A stretch of DNA of 64,000 nt, from positions 1,798,001-1,862,000 of the forward strand of contig NZ_CP019893.1 of NCBI RefSeq assembly GCF_002156705.1, in the 5' to 3' direction. Below, piece by piece: positions 1-9,137 of this stretch. Source of the DNA: Natrarchaeobaculum aegyptiacum (GTDB taxonomy: Archaea; Halobacteriota; Halobacteria; Halobacteriales; Natrialbaceae). The notes beneath the pieces are model-generated. The model saw only the letters and a program-made list of their open reading frames with translations, was not told where the DNA came from and searched no databases. How positions within the stretch are numbered: the first letter of the stretch is position 1; every line of letters begins with the position of its first letter. Position numbers and translations under genes: made by a program.

Positions 1-296
1 TTGGGGAACGAGACGGAGTCGCCGACCTCGAGTCGGTCTGCGTCGACGAACTCGGGATACTCCGGCGTGGCGTCGTGGACCATGTCGGGACAGAAGAAAC
101 AGCCGTCTGCGTCGGTCACCGACGCAGGAAGGTCCGGGCGCTCGTCTGCCCCGGGGAAGACCTGCTCGACGATCCGGGTCTGCTGGCCCGTCAGCGGATC
201 CTCGCGAAATTCGATCTCGACGGTGTCCTCCTCGAAGTCGACCATCGGGCTGTCGAACCGCGCTTCGTCCGTGTGTGCCGTGAACTCGAGTCCCAT
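1..296 (-). CDS. GalT-like (HIT-superfamily) nucleotidylyltransferase, N-terminal part, cut by window edge
   Basis: The reverse strand reads from ATG at 296 and stays open to position 1, giving about 98 residues. A CFFC pair followed by a TPEYP-like stretch (about residues 66-80) resembles the zinc-binding CxxC and following segment of galactose-1-phosphate uridylyltransferases; an acidic N-terminal strand region precedes it. The HIT-type catalytic part lies outside the window, so substrate and function are not shown. It is divergent from the small membrane protein at 480. The family call rests on motif similarity only. Confidence 0.5.
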   Translation of the reverse strand, partial: MGLEFTAHTDEARFDSPMVDFEEDTVEIEFREDPLTGQQTRIVEQVFPGADERPDLPASVTDADGCFFCPDMVHDATPEYPEFVDADRLEVGDSVSFP

Positions 297-452
297 GCGA
301 ATCCGATTCGTCGACCGACGCCAAAAGCGCTCGGCCCGGTTCGACGGCGAGACGCCGAGGGCGGCGTCGCTGTGTGTGGCGCGCCGTCCGGCAAACAGTC
401 ACCAGACCCTGAAAATCACCGATTACGGGGTCTGTGATACCGAGAGAGTTAT

Positions 453-470
453 TTACTCAGTAGCGAGTAA
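453..470. promoter_or_regulatory. Palindrome TTACTC-N6-GAGTAA, matches the TrmB box TACT-N7-GAGTA
   Basis: Two perfect 6-bp arms (453-458 and 465-470) lie 9 nt before the ATG at 480. Inside them is TACT-N7-GAGTA, the form reported for the sugar-sensing regulator TrmB of Halobacterium. Its position over the presumed start of a leaderless transcript would suit repression of the downstream gene, or control of both divergent genes. The match is read directly; the regulator is inferred. Confidence 0.5.
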
Positions 471-479
471 CTGATTACG

Positions 480-839
480 ATGATGTGGCAAGACCTCGTA
501 TTCATGGTTGGAAGTGGCCTCTCGATCGTGTTTCTGGCTCCAACGCTGCGCGATGCAAGTGCCCGGGTCCCGCTCGGAACGAGCCTCCCGTCGATGGGGA
601 TCGGTATCGTCTACGCGGCGACGTTCTTCACGCTCGGGATGACGTTTTCGGCCGCTGGATCGTTCGCCGCCGGCACGATGTGGGCCCTGATCGCGCTAAT
701 TCGCTCGCCCGCGACGCCTACCGTGATTCGGAACACCGACCTCTCGCTGGTGGCTCGAGACGCGCGCGTCTGGTTCTCCCGACTCGGCTCGAGTGAAGTA
801 CCAACGGAGCAGTACGTCGTCGATGGCTCGCGACGATAA
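480..839 (+). CDS. Small membrane protein, unknown function
   Basis: The protein has 119 residues with two hydrophobic segments (about 5-22 and 38-72, the latter Gly/Ala-rich and possibly a hairpin) and a polar C-terminal tail of about 40 residues. No family was recognised. Tandem ATG codons open it (480 and 483). It is divergent from the GalT-like fragment, and a TrmB-like palindrome sits just upstream, so it may respond to sugar status. A transport or sensing role cannot be assigned from sequence. Confidence 0.65.
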   Translation: MMWQDLVFMVGSGLSIVFLAPTLRDASARVPLGTSLPSMGIGIVYAATFFTLGMTFSAAGSFAAGTMWALIALIRSPATPTVIRNTDLSLVARDARVWFSRLGSSEVPTEQYVVDGSRR

Positions 840-960
840 CCGGAGTGCCGATTTCTCTTCCTCGTGAGTGACCGTCTTCAGTGGATCCCAGACTGCCGGT
901 TCGTCCCCGAAGATATCAGCTGGCAACAAGATATATAGGATCGGCTGACACTGTGCCGGC

Positions 961-1587
961 ATGGAATCGAACGACCCGTCGGAGCCGATGCCGACGGACC
1001 GCGGGGAGGGGGGCACAGCCGAAACCGGCGACAGTAACGACGCAGCCACCGTCCCGGGCGAGTCGACCGACGGTGACGAACCAGCCGACTCGATCCCCGG
1101 AGACGTGCCCGGCAGGCCAGCGGGGACGCCGGACGAGTCGTCCGCCGGTGGAGCAGACGCCGCGAGTGACGCGGCTTCGACCGACGGACCCGCTGGCGGA
1201 ACCGAGTCCCCGGTCGAGGAACACTCCGGCGAGACGACTACCGTCGCTTCGCAGTCGGACCTCGCTCCCGACGAGCAGTACTGTTACAGCTGCGGGGCAG
1301 TGATCAAGCGCGAAGCCGTCATCTGCCCGGAGTGTGGGGTCAGTCAGGAGCAATCGTCCTCGAGCGACGGGGACCCGGGCGTGGCCGCGTTGCTCTCGGC
1401 CGTCGGATTCATCTTCCCGATCGCCGCGGGAGCCGGCCAGATCTACAACGGCCAGATTGGTAAGGGCATCCTCTTCAGTCTCGTCCAGTTCGTCAACTTC
1501 TTCCTGGTCTTCCTGTTCATCGGGTTCATCACCTACCCGCTGGTTGGCATCTGGACGATCTACGACGCCTACCAGAACGCGCAGTAG
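961..1587 (+). CDS. Zinc-ribbon and TM2-domain membrane protein
   Basis: The protein has 208 residues in three parts. Residues 1-100 are acidic, Ser/Gly/Asp-rich and probably disordered. A zinc ribbon has Cys at 108, 111, 122 and 125. A TM2 domain (about 138-208) has two membrane helices joined by the typical G-IYNGQ-KG turn and an ...IYDAY end. TM2 proteins have no agreed biochemical role; the ribbon suggests a cytosolic protein- or nucleic-acid-binding head. A second TM2 protein lies at 62049-62360. Confidence 0.8.
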   Translation: MESNDPSEPMPTDRGEGGTAETGDSNDAATVPGESTDGDEPADSIPGDVPGRPAGTPDESSAGGADAASDAASTDGPAGGTESPVEEHSGETTTVASQSDLAPDEQYCYSCGAVIKREAVICPECGVSQEQSSSSDGDPGVAALLSAVGFIFPIAAGAGQIYNGQIGKGILFSLVQFVNFFLVFLFIGFITYPLVGIWTIYDAYQNAQ

Positions 1588-1616
1588 CGACTCGTTTCCT
1601 GTCCCTGTCCGGACAC

Positions 1617-2822
1617 TCAGTCCGAAAAGAGGCTGGTGTGGACGGGTGCGAACGAGGAGTGTTCCTCGTCGTCGGGTGCGGTGTCGGTGATGCTCCGCCC
1701 CTCGAGGCCCTCGCCGAGTAAGGCAGACAGCGGCGGGCCGACCTTTTCCGGTTCGACGAGGAAGGCGTCGTGGCCGTGGTCGGATTCGACGACGTGGTGG
1801 GCGACGTCGACGTCGGCCTCGCGGGCGGCCTCGGCCACCGACTCTGACTGCTCGACGGTGAAGTGCCAGTCGCCGGTAAACGAGAGCAAGAGGAGTTCAC
1901 CCTCGAACGCCGCGAGCGCGTCGGCGTCTCCCTCGTAGCCCGCCGAGAGGTCGTAGTCGTCCATCGCCCGTGTCAGGTAGAGGTAGCTGTTGGCGTCGAA
2001 CCGGTCGACGAACTTCTCGGCCTGGTAGTCGAGGTAGGACTCGACCTCCCGGTACGGGAAGAACGCGGCTGCAGGGTCCGGGGGTTCGTCCCGGACGGTC
2101 TCTCGGCCTGCCGACCGCCGACCGAATTTCCGGGTCATCGAGGCCTTCGAGAGGTACATGATGTGGCCAATCTGTCTCGCGCGTGCGAGCCCTTCGGTCG
2201 GCTCCGGGCCGCCGTAGTAGTGTCCACCGTTCCAGTTGGGATCGCTGGTGATCGCCCGGCGGGCGACGGTGTCGAGACCCAGACACTGGGGATCGAGTCG
2301 GGCGGCGGCGGCGACGACAGCGGCCCGTTCGACGTCGTCGGGATAGCGCTGGAGCCAGTCCAAGACGTTCATCCCGCCGACGCTGCCGCCGACGACGGCG
2401 TGGAGACGACCGACGCCGAGTTCGTCGAGCAACTGGCGCTGGGCGCGCGTCCAGTCCCCGACGGTCACCGGCGGGAAGTCGGTGCCGTACGGCTCGCCCG
2501 TCTCGGGGTTCTCGCTCGCGGGACCGGTCGTGCCGTAACACGACCCCGGAACGTTCGCACAGACGACGAAGTACTCGGTGGTGTCGACTGCCTTCCCGGG
2601 ACCGACGACGTCGCCCCACCACGCCCGGGCCTGTCCGGCGGTGTCGTCGCCAGCGTCCGGTCGGCGCGCGACGTGGGCGCTCCCGGTCAGGGCGTGGCAA
2701 ATGAGGACGGCGTTGTCGCCCGTAAACTCGCCGTAGGTCTCGTAGGCGACCTCGAGGTTCGGTATCGTCTCTCCACAGAGGAATTTGAACTCCCCGAGGT
2801 CGAGGGTGTCTCTGGTCGTCAT
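1617..2822 (-). CDS. metX: Homoserine O-acetyltransferase
   Basis: This cytosolic enzyme transfers acetyl from acetyl-CoA to homoserine, the first committed step of methionine synthesis by sulfhydrylation. The 401-residue alpha/beta-hydrolase protein has the nucleophile elbow GGSVGG (Ser147) and the other triad members Asp318 (GDWHF) and His351 (GHDAF). The start is ATG 2822, which shares one base with the stop of metY (TGATG); an upstream alternative would extend eight residues into metY. The two genes therefore form a translationally coupled operon in which metY is read first. The C-terminal tail (about 375-401) is acidic and probably flexible. Confidence 0.92.
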   Translation of the reverse strand: MTTRDTLDLGEFKFLCGETIPNLEVAYETYGEFTGDNAVLICHALTGSAHVARRPDAGDDTAGQARAWWGDVVGPGKAVDTTEYFVVCANVPGSCYGTTGPASENPETGEPYGTDFPPVTVGDWTRAQRQLLDELGVGRLHAVVGGSVGGMNVLDWLQRYPDDVERAAVVAAAARLDPQCLGLDTVARRAITSDPNWNGGHYYGGPEPTEGLARARQIGHIMYLSKASMTRKFGRRSAGRETVRDEPPDPAAAFFPYREVESYLDYQAEKFVDRFDANSYLYLTRAMDDYDLSAGYEGDADALAAFEGELLLLSFTGDWHFTVEQSESVAEAAREADVDVAHHVVESDHGHDAFLVEPEKVGPPLSALLGEGLEGRSITDTAPDDEEHSSFAPVHTSLFSD

Positions 2823-4147
2823 CAGTGGCACACCTCCTGTCGACACGCCGTTTCGATCGCCTGCGATATGTCTGCCAGGATATCTGCGGGGTCCTCGATG
2901 CCGACGGACATCCGGATCAGGTCCTCGGTGACGCCTGCCTCCTCGCGCTCTTCGGGCGTCAACTGCCCATGGGTCGTGCTCGCGGGATGGATGACGAGCG
3001 TCTTCGCGTCGCCGATGTTCGCGAGGAACGAGGCGAGATCGACGTGCTCACAAAAGCGCTTGCCGGCTTCGAACCCCTCCTCGAGTCCGAAGGCGACCAT
3101 GCCGCCGTAATCGTCGAGGTACCGCGTCGCGTTCTCGTGAGTCGGGTGGGACTCGAGGCCGGGGTGGGTGACCCAGGCGACGTGGTCGTGGTCGTCGAGG
3201 TAGTCGGCGACGATGGCGGCGTTCTCGCAGTGTTTCTCGACGCGCAGGGGGAGCGATTCGATCCCCTGGAGGGTCTGCCAGGCGTCGAACGGCGACTGCT
3301 GGTTGCCGAGGCTGCGAAGCGAGCGGTAACGAACGGCGGCGGCGAAGGGAGCCTCGGGGAAGTCACGCGAAAAGTCGGTATCTGGGTAGGCGTGGTTCTG
3401 GCCGGCGATCTCCTCGTAGCCGTGCTCGCCCCACGGGAAGTCGCCGCCGTCGACGAGGACCCCGCCGACGGTGGTCCCGGAGCCGTGGAGCCACTTCGTC
3501 GTCGACTCCCAGACGACGTCCGCGCCGTACTCGAGCGGCCGGCAAAGGGCTGGCGTCGCGAACGTATTGTCGACGACGAGGGGGACCCCGTTTTCGTGGG
3601 CGATCTCGGCGATTCGCTCGAAGTCCGGCGTGACGAGCGACGGGTTACCGATCGTCTCGACGTGGACGAACGCGGTGTCCTCGTCGATCGCCTCGCGATA
3701 CTTCTCGTACTCGAGGGTCGAGACGAACCGGGCCTCGATGTCCCGGCGGGCGGCGGTCTTCGAGAGATACGCGCTCGTCCCGCCGTAGGTGTCCGTCGAA
3801 CAGACCACGTTCTCCCCCGCTTTCGCGAGGACGAGCGTGGCCGCGTCGAGTGCGGCCAGCCCGCTCGCGGTCGCGACCGCGTCCGCGCCACCCTCGAGGT
3901 CGGCGAGGCGCTTCTCTAGCGTTCTGACCGTGGGATTGGCGATTCGAGAGTAGATGTATCCGTCGGCCTCGAGCGCGTAGCGATCGGCGGCGGTGTCGGC
4001 GTCCTCGAAGACGTAGGAGGTGGTCTGGTGGATCGGCGGGGCCATCGCGCCGGTGGCCGGATCGGGGGATTGGCCGGCGTGGACGCTGCGCGTTCCGAAC
4101 TCGTGGTCGGAACGACCGTCGGTCCCGTCGCTCGCGTCGTCGCTCAT
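2822..4147 (-). CDS. metY: O-acetylhomoserine aminocarboxypropyltransferase (sulfhydrylase)
   Basis: A PLP enzyme of the Cys/Met-metabolism family, 441 residues. It condenses O-acetylhomoserine with sulfide to homocysteine. Visible features are the phosphate-binding YSRIANPT (from Tyr66), the PLP-ring Asp193 in VVDNTF, and the Schiff-base lysine Lys218 in STTKW followed by HGSGTTVGG. The first 20 residues are an acidic halophilic extension. metX follows with a one-base overlap, so product flow inside the operon is clear. A palindrome sits between the TATA-like box and the start codon. Confidence 0.93.
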   Translation of the reverse strand: MSDDASDGTDGRSDHEFGTRSVHAGQSPDPATGAMAPPIHQTTSYVFEDADTAADRYALEADGYIYSRIANPTVRTLEKRLADLEGGADAVATASGLAALDAATLVLAKAGENVVCSTDTYGGTSAYLSKTAARRDIEARFVSTLEYEKYREAIDEDTAFVHVETIGNPSLVTPDFERIAEIAHENGVPLVVDNTFATPALCRPLEYGADVVWESTTKWLHGSGTTVGGVLVDGGDFPWGEHGYEEIAGQNHAYPDTDFSRDFPEAPFAAAVRYRSLRSLGNQQSPFDAWQTLQGIESLPLRVEKHCENAAIVADYLDDHDHVAWVTHPGLESHPTHENATRYLDDYGGMVAFGLEEGFEAGKRFCEHVDLASFLANIGDAKTLVIHPASTTHGQLTPEEREEAGVTEDLIRMSVGIEDPADILADISQAIETACRQEVCH

Positions 4148-4150
4148 GTT

Positions 4151-4179
4151 TAGTACTCATACTACGCCGGGCACTTATG
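4151..4179 (-). promoter_or_regulatory. metYX promoter with operator-like palindrome
   Basis: Read on the minus strand, a TATA-like CATAAGT (4173-4179) lies about 27 nt before the presumed start of a nearly leaderless mRNA. Between it and the ATG at 4147 lies the palindrome TAGTA-N4-TACTA (4151-4164). A protein bound there would block initiation, so a repressor of the methionine operon is the simplest reading. No known haloarchaeal regulator is assigned to this box. Confidence 0.45.
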
Positions 4180-4262
4180 CGCGTCAGTAACGGCAAAAAC
4201 CGCAGGCGATCCGGCACGATCACACGGTATCGGCTGACGGCGCGTCGATACGCAGCCGCTCC

Positions 4263-4508
4263 CTAGATCGAGAGTCGGTTCCCACAGTGAGGGCAGTGGA
4301 CCATCCCGCCCGTGCCGAGCATGTACGCCTTGCTACAGCGTGGACAGGGGCCGGCGACGAGCACGCCCGCTTCGCGCGCAAGCCCCGTGAGCGTTCGCTC
4401 GAGGACGCGCTGGCTCTCCTCGAGTGCGGCGAGGCGTTCGTGGACCGTCCGCCGTGATGAGGGCTCCCTCCGGGGTGGCAGCGTCGGCCGGGGTGGCGAC
4501 GAATCCAT
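4263..4508 (-). CDS. Small coiled-coil zinc-ribbon protein
   Basis: The protein has 81 residues if translation starts at ATG 4508, chosen because the longer upstream frame is Arg-rich and unlike haloarchaeal coding sequence. A basic, Pro-rich N-terminus is followed by a short coiled coil (about 22-46) and a C-terminal zinc ribbon with CPRC (Cys55, Cys58) and CPHC (Cys72, Cys75). Such proteins usually bind nucleic acid or partner proteins; no specific function can be given. It stands alone between metY and a divergent membrane protein. Confidence 0.7.
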   Translation of the reverse strand: MDSSPPRPTLPPRREPSSRRTVHERLAALEESQRVLERTLTGLAREAGVLVAGPCPRCSKAYMLGTGGMVHCPHCGNRLSI

Positions 4509-4648
4509 GCCGAACAACAGGCCTCGAGCGAGAATAAACCCCTTTGCAGGGGATCTGGACACTCTCCGGCCCGGATACCTCTCTCGACACAGCGGACCGG
4601 CGGTCGAATCGCTACACTCACTTACCGCCGGAAGAAACCCACGCGAGC

Positions 4649-5959
4649 GTGACCAGTTCGCCACCCGCGAGAGGTGCTCGAGCCGTCCTCGCGACCGGGA
4701 TCGTCCTCGGCGTCGCGATGCTCGTGAGCATGGCTGCAACGCGCTCGCACATGCTCGCGGCCAACTTCGAGGTGTACCGCGTCGCCGCCGAAGCCGTCCT
4801 CGCGGGCGAGGACTTTTACGCCGTCGCTCCCGACCGGTTCCCCGACTTCTACTACCTCTATCCGCCGATCACGGTTCTCACGTTCCTCCCGTTCGCCGCC
4901 GTCGGCCTCTGGACCGGTTTCGCCATCCACACCCTCCTCGAGGTCGCCGTCGGCCTCGCGCTCGCGTGGGTGATCGTCCGCTGGATCGAGCGCGAGCGAT
5001 CGCTCGAGCGGCTCGATTACGCGCTGATCGCGGGCTTCGTCGTCGGTTCGATCCACACCGTCCCCTCGCTCGTCTACGGGCAGGTCAACCTCCGGATGGC
5101 CCTGCTCGTCGCGGTGGGACTGTGGCTGCTCGAGCGGTCACACACCGTCGAGTCCTCGCCGCTGTCTCACTCACACGAGCCGGGCGCGCGACTCGAGTTC
5201 CTGGCCGGGGTCGCTCTCGCGGGTGCGGCCCTGCTCAAGGTCTTCCCGGCTGCGATCGGCGTCCTGTTACTGCACCTGCGCGCCTGGCGTGCGGTCGCCG
5301 GCGCGCTCGTGACCGGGCTCGGCGGTCTCGCCCTCGGCGCTTTGCTCTTCGGTGCGGGACGCACTCGACAGTTCTTCGTCGACGTGCTCTTCCCCCGCAC
5401 CGACGACGAGGCGTTCGTCGGCGGCCTCGAGCCGTCTGCGGCCTACGTCACCGTCCGGCGGCCCATCTCCGTCCTCACGCCCGAGATCGAGCCGACGCTG
5501 TACACCGTCTTCGCCCTCGCCGTTCTCGCGCCGCCGGTCGCCTACGTCTACACCGACCTCGAGACGTCCACCGACCGGCTGGTCGCCGCCCACGCGACGC
5601 TGGTCGCGATCTTCGTCTTCTTCCCCTCCTATCCGCTCTACTACCCCATCGTCTTCGCCACGCTCGTTCCGGCTCTCTACCTCGTCGTCGACCCGCTCGC
5701 CCGGTGGTTGCTCGTCGCCGGTGCCCTGCTCGCCAACGTCGTCCTCATGGGACCGACCCTCGAGTCGGTCGTGCTCGCCGCGCCACCCGCGATCGGCGGC
5801 CCGCTCGAGACGGTCGGGTTCGCCGTCCTCACGGTCGCGTCGCCGGTCCTGCTGGGCTGTCTGGTAATGGTCGCTGGCTGCGTCGTCTACCGGTATCGTC
5901 GGTCACGAGGGATCGCTGACGGTGATCGGTCCGGTCGCTCGAGACGAACGAGTTCTTAG
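4649..5959 (+). CDS. Polytopic membrane protein, GT87/DUF2029-type glycosyltransferase family
   Basis: The protein has about 436 residues with roughly 10 membrane helices. After the first helix comes an acidic loop with FEVYRVAAEAVLAGEDFY and a Y-YPPI motif, typical of the GT87/DUF2029 (PimE-like) family that moves sugars from polyprenyl-phosphate donors on the outer face. The GTG at 4649 is preferred because the 35 residues before it look non-coding. The acceptor is unknown. The MFS gene follows after 23 nt in the same direction, so the two may be cotranscribed. Confidence 0.72.
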   Translation: MTSSPPARGARAVLATGIVLGVAMLVSMAATRSHMLAANFEVYRVAAEAVLAGEDFYAVAPDRFPDFYYLYPPITVLTFLPFAAVGLWTGFAIHTLLEVAVGLALAWVIVRWIERERSLERLDYALIAGFVVGSIHTVPSLVYGQVNLRMALLVAVGLWLLERSHTVESSPLSHSHEPGARLEFLAGVALAGAALLKVFPAAIGVLLLHLRAWRAVAGALVTGLGGLALGALLFGAGRTRQFFVDVLFPRTDDEAFVGGLEPSAAYVTVRRPISVLTPEIEPTLYTVFALAVLAPPVAYVYTDLETSTDRLVAAHATLVAIFVFFPSYPLYYPIVFATLVPALYLVVDPLARWLLVAGALLANVVLMGPTLESVVLAAPPAIGGPLETVGFAVLTVASPVLLGCLVMVAGCVVYRYRRSRGIADGDRSGRSRRTSS

Positions 5960-5982
5960 CCCCCCGGTTCCAACGACCGTTC

Positions 5983-7218
5983 GTGCACCCGACCGATCGC
6001 GACCGGATCGTGCTCGCCGCGGTCGTCTTTACCGTGCTCTTCTCCCAGCTGTTGCTCTACCCCGGCATCGCGACGCTCGTCGAGGCCCTCGGTGCAGACG
6101 CCGACGCGGGAACCTCGCCGTTCGCCGCGACCGAACTCGACGCCAGCATGTGGTTTCTCGTCGCCGAGTTCGTCGGCTACGTCACGTTCGTCGGCATCTG
6201 GGGCGTCCTGAGCGACGTCACCGGCCGGCGAACGCCGTTCGTCGTCGCTGGCGCGCTCGCCGGCGCAGTCGGTTACGCCACTCTCGCCGTCGTCCCCGCG
6301 ATCGGTTCGCTCTCGTTCGACGCCGTCCTCGTCGTCCGGTTCTTCCAGGGTGCGATGACCATCGGGGCCTTCTCGCTCACCATCACCATGCTGATGGACC
6401 TGGAGGGCGGCCACGGCCGGAACATGGGGGCTGCGGGCATCGCCATCGGCCTCGGGGCCGCCCTCGGCGCGCCGATCGGCGGCCAGCTCACCGGCCTCTC
6501 ACCCGTCGCGCCGCTGTTCGCTGCTGCTGCACTGCTCGTCGTGGTCGGCACGCTCGTCGCCACACTCGAGGACCGCGCGCCGGAGACGCGCCGGACTCCA
6601 CGCGCACTGCTCGAGGGCGTCCGTCGGCGGCCGACGCTGTCGATTCCCTACGCGTTCGGGTTCGTCGACCGGATGACTGCGGGCTTTTTCGCGCTCGTGG
6701 GGACGCTGTACTTTCAGGCGACATTCGGCGTCGACGCGGCGACGACCGGCCTGCTGCTCGCGTGTTTCTTCGCTCCGTTCGCACTCCTGCAGTATCCACT
6801 CGGGATGCTCTCCGATCGCATCGGCCGGACGATCCCCATCGTCGTCGGCTCGCTCTGTTACGGCGGCGGAATCCTCCTCGTCGGTGCCGCGCCGTCGGTC
6901 CTGACCGCCGCACTCGCGATGATCCTCGTCGGTGTCCTCGGCGCGCTCGTCTCGCCCGCGACGATGGCGCTGGTTACCGATCTGGCCGACGACCGCGAAC
7001 GTGGCGTCGCGATGGCCGGCTTCAACGTCGCCGGCAGCCTCGGTTTTCTCGGTGGCTTCCTCGTCGGCGGCGTCGTCGCCGGCCGCTACGGCTACGATCC
7101 GGCGTTTCTCGTCGTCGGCGGCCTCGAGATTGCGATCGCGGTCGTCGCCGTGCCGGCGTTTCTCAAGCTCGGCCTCGAATCGTCCGATGCAGTCGAACGC
7201 GGTGACCCAAATGCGTGA
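5983..7218 (+). CDS. MFS transporter
   Basis: The protein has 411 residues and about 12 membrane helices. It carries the loop 2-3 signature G-LSDVTGRRTP (near residues 72-84) and its second-half repeat G-LSDRIGRTIP (near 280), which define a major facilitator. The central loop (about 200-220) is Arg-rich. Substrate cannot be read from the sequence; drug/proton antiport is only a general possibility. The start is GTG, 23 nt after the preceding gene. Confidence 0.85.
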   Translation: MHPTDRDRIVLAAVVFTVLFSQLLLYPGIATLVEALGADADAGTSPFAATELDASMWFLVAEFVGYVTFVGIWGVLSDVTGRRTPFVVAGALAGAVGYATLAVVPAIGSLSFDAVLVVRFFQGAMTIGAFSLTITMLMDLEGGHGRNMGAAGIAIGLGAALGAPIGGQLTGLSPVAPLFAAAALLVVVGTLVATLEDRAPETRRTPRALLEGVRRRPTLSIPYAFGFVDRMTAGFFALVGTLYFQATFGVDAATTGLLLACFFAPFALLQYPLGMLSDRIGRTIPIVVGSLCYGGGILLVGAAPSVLTAALAMILVGVLGALVSPATMALVTDLADDRERGVAMAGFNVAGSLGFLGGFLVGGVVAGRYGYDPAFLVVGGLEIAIAVVAVPAFLKLGLESSDAVERGDPNA

Positions 7219-7279
7219 AGAACCTGTCGATATATCGTGGTATGTCCACACATGGCGATGTACGTTCGGAGGATATCCA

Positions 7280-7287
7280 TTTTTATG
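7280..7287 (+). promoter_or_regulatory. TATA-like box for the halocyanin gene
   Basis: TTTTTATG is centred about 27 nt upstream of the ATG at 7311, the distance expected for a leaderless haloarchaeal transcript. It also supports ATG 7311 over the in-frame upstream start. Confidence 0.5.
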
Positions 7288-7310
7288 TACGCACACCTAA
7301 CCGGTCGGTG

Positions 7311-7784
7311 ATGACGCGAGACAGTGCGATTTCGCGGCGAACGGCGTTGAAACTCACCGGTGGCGCGGCCGCGACAGCCCTCGTCGCTGGGTGTAATGAT
7401 AACGGGAACGGCAACGGCGAGGACGACGATGCCGATGCCGAGCCCGACGGCTTCGAGATCGAGCCCGGGACGGAGATCGAGTTCGACGCCCAGACTCCCG
7501 GCTGGGTCGGTATGGAGCCTGCCGAAATCGACGGCGAGGAGAACCCGACGCTCATCCTCGAGGAAGGCGAGGAGTACACGATGGGCTGGAACGAGGGCGA
7601 CGGTGCCGAACACAACATCGAGATCCGCGACGACGGCGGCGACGTCGTGGACGATCTCCAGACCGAGGAAGTCACCGAAGGCGGCGAGGACCAGTTCCTC
7701 ACCTTCGAGGCCAGCTCGGAGATGGCTGCCTACGTCTGTGATCCCCACGAGACGACGATGAACGGCGACCTCGTCGTCGAGTAA
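7311..7784 (+). CDS. Halocyanin-like blue copper lipoprotein
   Basis: The protein has 157 residues. A twin-arginine start (SRRTALKL) and lipobox VAGC (Cys28) predict Tat export and lipid anchoring outside the membrane. An acidic linker leads to a cupredoxin domain with the four copper ligands His101 (EHN), Cys143, His146 and Met150 (CDPHETTM). Such proteins are mobile electron carriers of the respiratory chain or of nitrogen-oxide reductases; no partner oxidase is adjacent here. The longer frame from 7215 lacks a signal at its start and is rejected. Confidence 0.87.
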   Translation: MTRDSAISRRTALKLTGGAAATALVAGCNDNGNGNGEDDDADAEPDGFEIEPGTEIEFDAQTPGWVGMEPAEIDGEENPTLILEEGEEYTMGWNEGDGAEHNIEIRDDGGDVVDDLQTEEVTEGGEDQFLTFEASSEMAAYVCDPHETTMNGDLVVE

Positions 7785-7918
7785 CTGCCTCGATCGATCT
7801 TCGATTCGTTCTCTCGACGGCCGGTAGTCGTGAGCCGCTGCTCTGGTTTTCTGCCAGTCGTCGGTCACCCCGACTGGCAGCAGCGCATCAAAAGTGCCAT
7901 ACCGTCTCCGCTCGCACA

Positions 7919-9052
7919 GTGGCCTATCAGGTGAGTTTCGTGACCGAGAAACGCGAGTACACGGGCGACTATCCCGACAAGACGCTGTACATTCCGGGCC
8001 CGACCGAGGTGCGCGAGGACGTCATCGAGGCGATGTGCGAACCAACCTTCGGCCACCGAATGGACCGAATGACCGACCTCTACACGACCATCGTCGAGGA
8101 CACGAAGACGTTCCTCGGGACCGACAACGAGGTCATCATCCTCACGGGCTCCGGAACGGAGTTCTGGGAGGCATCGACGCTGAACCTCGTCGACGAGAAC
8201 ATCCTCGTTCCGACCTGTGGCAGCTTCAGCGAGCGCCACGCCAACGTCGCCGAACGACTTGGCAAAGACGTCGACCGCCTCGAGTACGAGTGGGGACAGG
8301 CGATCAAGCCCGACGACATCCGCGAGACACTCGAGACGAGCGACAAACACTACGACGTGGTCGCGACCGTGATGAACGAGAGTTCCACGGGCGTCCGCAA
8401 TCCCATCGAGGAGATCGGCGACGTCGTCGCGGAGTACCCGGACACCTACTTCGTCGTCGACGCCGTCTCCGCACTCGGCGGTGACTACGTCGACATCGAC
8501 GAGCACGACATCGACGTCATCTTCACCTCGACCCAGAAGGCCTTCGCCATGCCGCCGGGACTCGCCGTCTGCGTCGTCAGTAACGAGGCCTACGAGCGCG
8601 AACTCGAGAAGGAATCTGCCTCGTGGTACGGCGGCTTCCAGCGCTGTCTCGACTACTACGAGCGCAAGGGCCAGACCCACTCGACGCCCGCCATTCCGAT
8701 CATGCTCGCCTACCGAAAACAGATGAAACACATGCTCGAGGAAGGCCACGACGCCCGCGACGAGCGCCACCGCGAGATGGCCGAGTACACTCGCGAGTGG
8801 GCCCGCGAGCACTTCGACATGTTCCCCGAGGAGGGCTACGAGTCCCAGACCGTCAGCTGTATCGAGAACACGCAGGAGATCGACGTCGCCGCCACCATCG
8901 ACGCCGTCAGCGAGGAGTACGACTTCGTCTTCTCGAACGGCTACGGCTCCGCACTCGGCGAGCAAACGTTCCGTATCGGCCACATGGGCGAACACGACCT
9001 CGAGTCGATTCAGGCGTTGACCGACGCGATCGAAGACGTCGCTGGACTCTGA
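7919..9052 (+). CDS. Class V aminotransferase (alanine-glyoxylate / serine-pyruvate type)
   Basis: A PLP enzyme of 377 residues starting at GTG. The N-terminal motif IPGPTEV and F-GHRM are typical of alanine-glyoxylate/serine-pyruvate aminotransferases; SALGGDYVDID gives the PLP-ring region and STQKAFAMPPG the Schiff-base lysine. It transfers amino groups between small amino acids and 2-oxo acids in the cytosol; the exact pair (Ala/Gly/Ser with glyoxylate or pyruvate) is not determined by the motifs. No pathway partner is next to it. Confidence 0.85.
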   Translation: MAYQVSFVTEKREYTGDYPDKTLYIPGPTEVREDVIEAMCEPTFGHRMDRMTDLYTTIVEDTKTFLGTDNEVIILTGSGTEFWEASTLNLVDENILVPTCGSFSERHANVAERLGKDVDRLEYEWGQAIKPDDIRETLETSDKHYDVVATVMNESSTGVRNPIEEIGDVVAEYPDTYFVVDAVSALGGDYVDIDEHDIDVIFTSTQKAFAMPPGLAVCVVSNEAYERELEKESASWYGGFQRCLDYYERKGQTHSTPAIPIMLAYRKQMKHMLEEGHDARDERHREMAEYTREWAREHFDMFPEEGYESQTVSCIENTQEIDVAATIDAVSEEYDFVFSNGYGSALGEQTFRIGHMGEHDLESIQALTDAIEDVAGL

Positions 9053-9137
9053 GTTGGCGGCGGCCCTCGTCGCGGGTCGGCCAGCAATTCGTTTCCATGG
9101 TTGCCAGCCCCGCGCTTACCCCTCCAGTTGCCGTGGA

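Noticed and set aside
1863-3110. Long plus-strand open frame opposite metX and metY
   Set aside because: It is the antisense of two clear enzymes; GC-rich third positions keep such frames open in haloarchaea.
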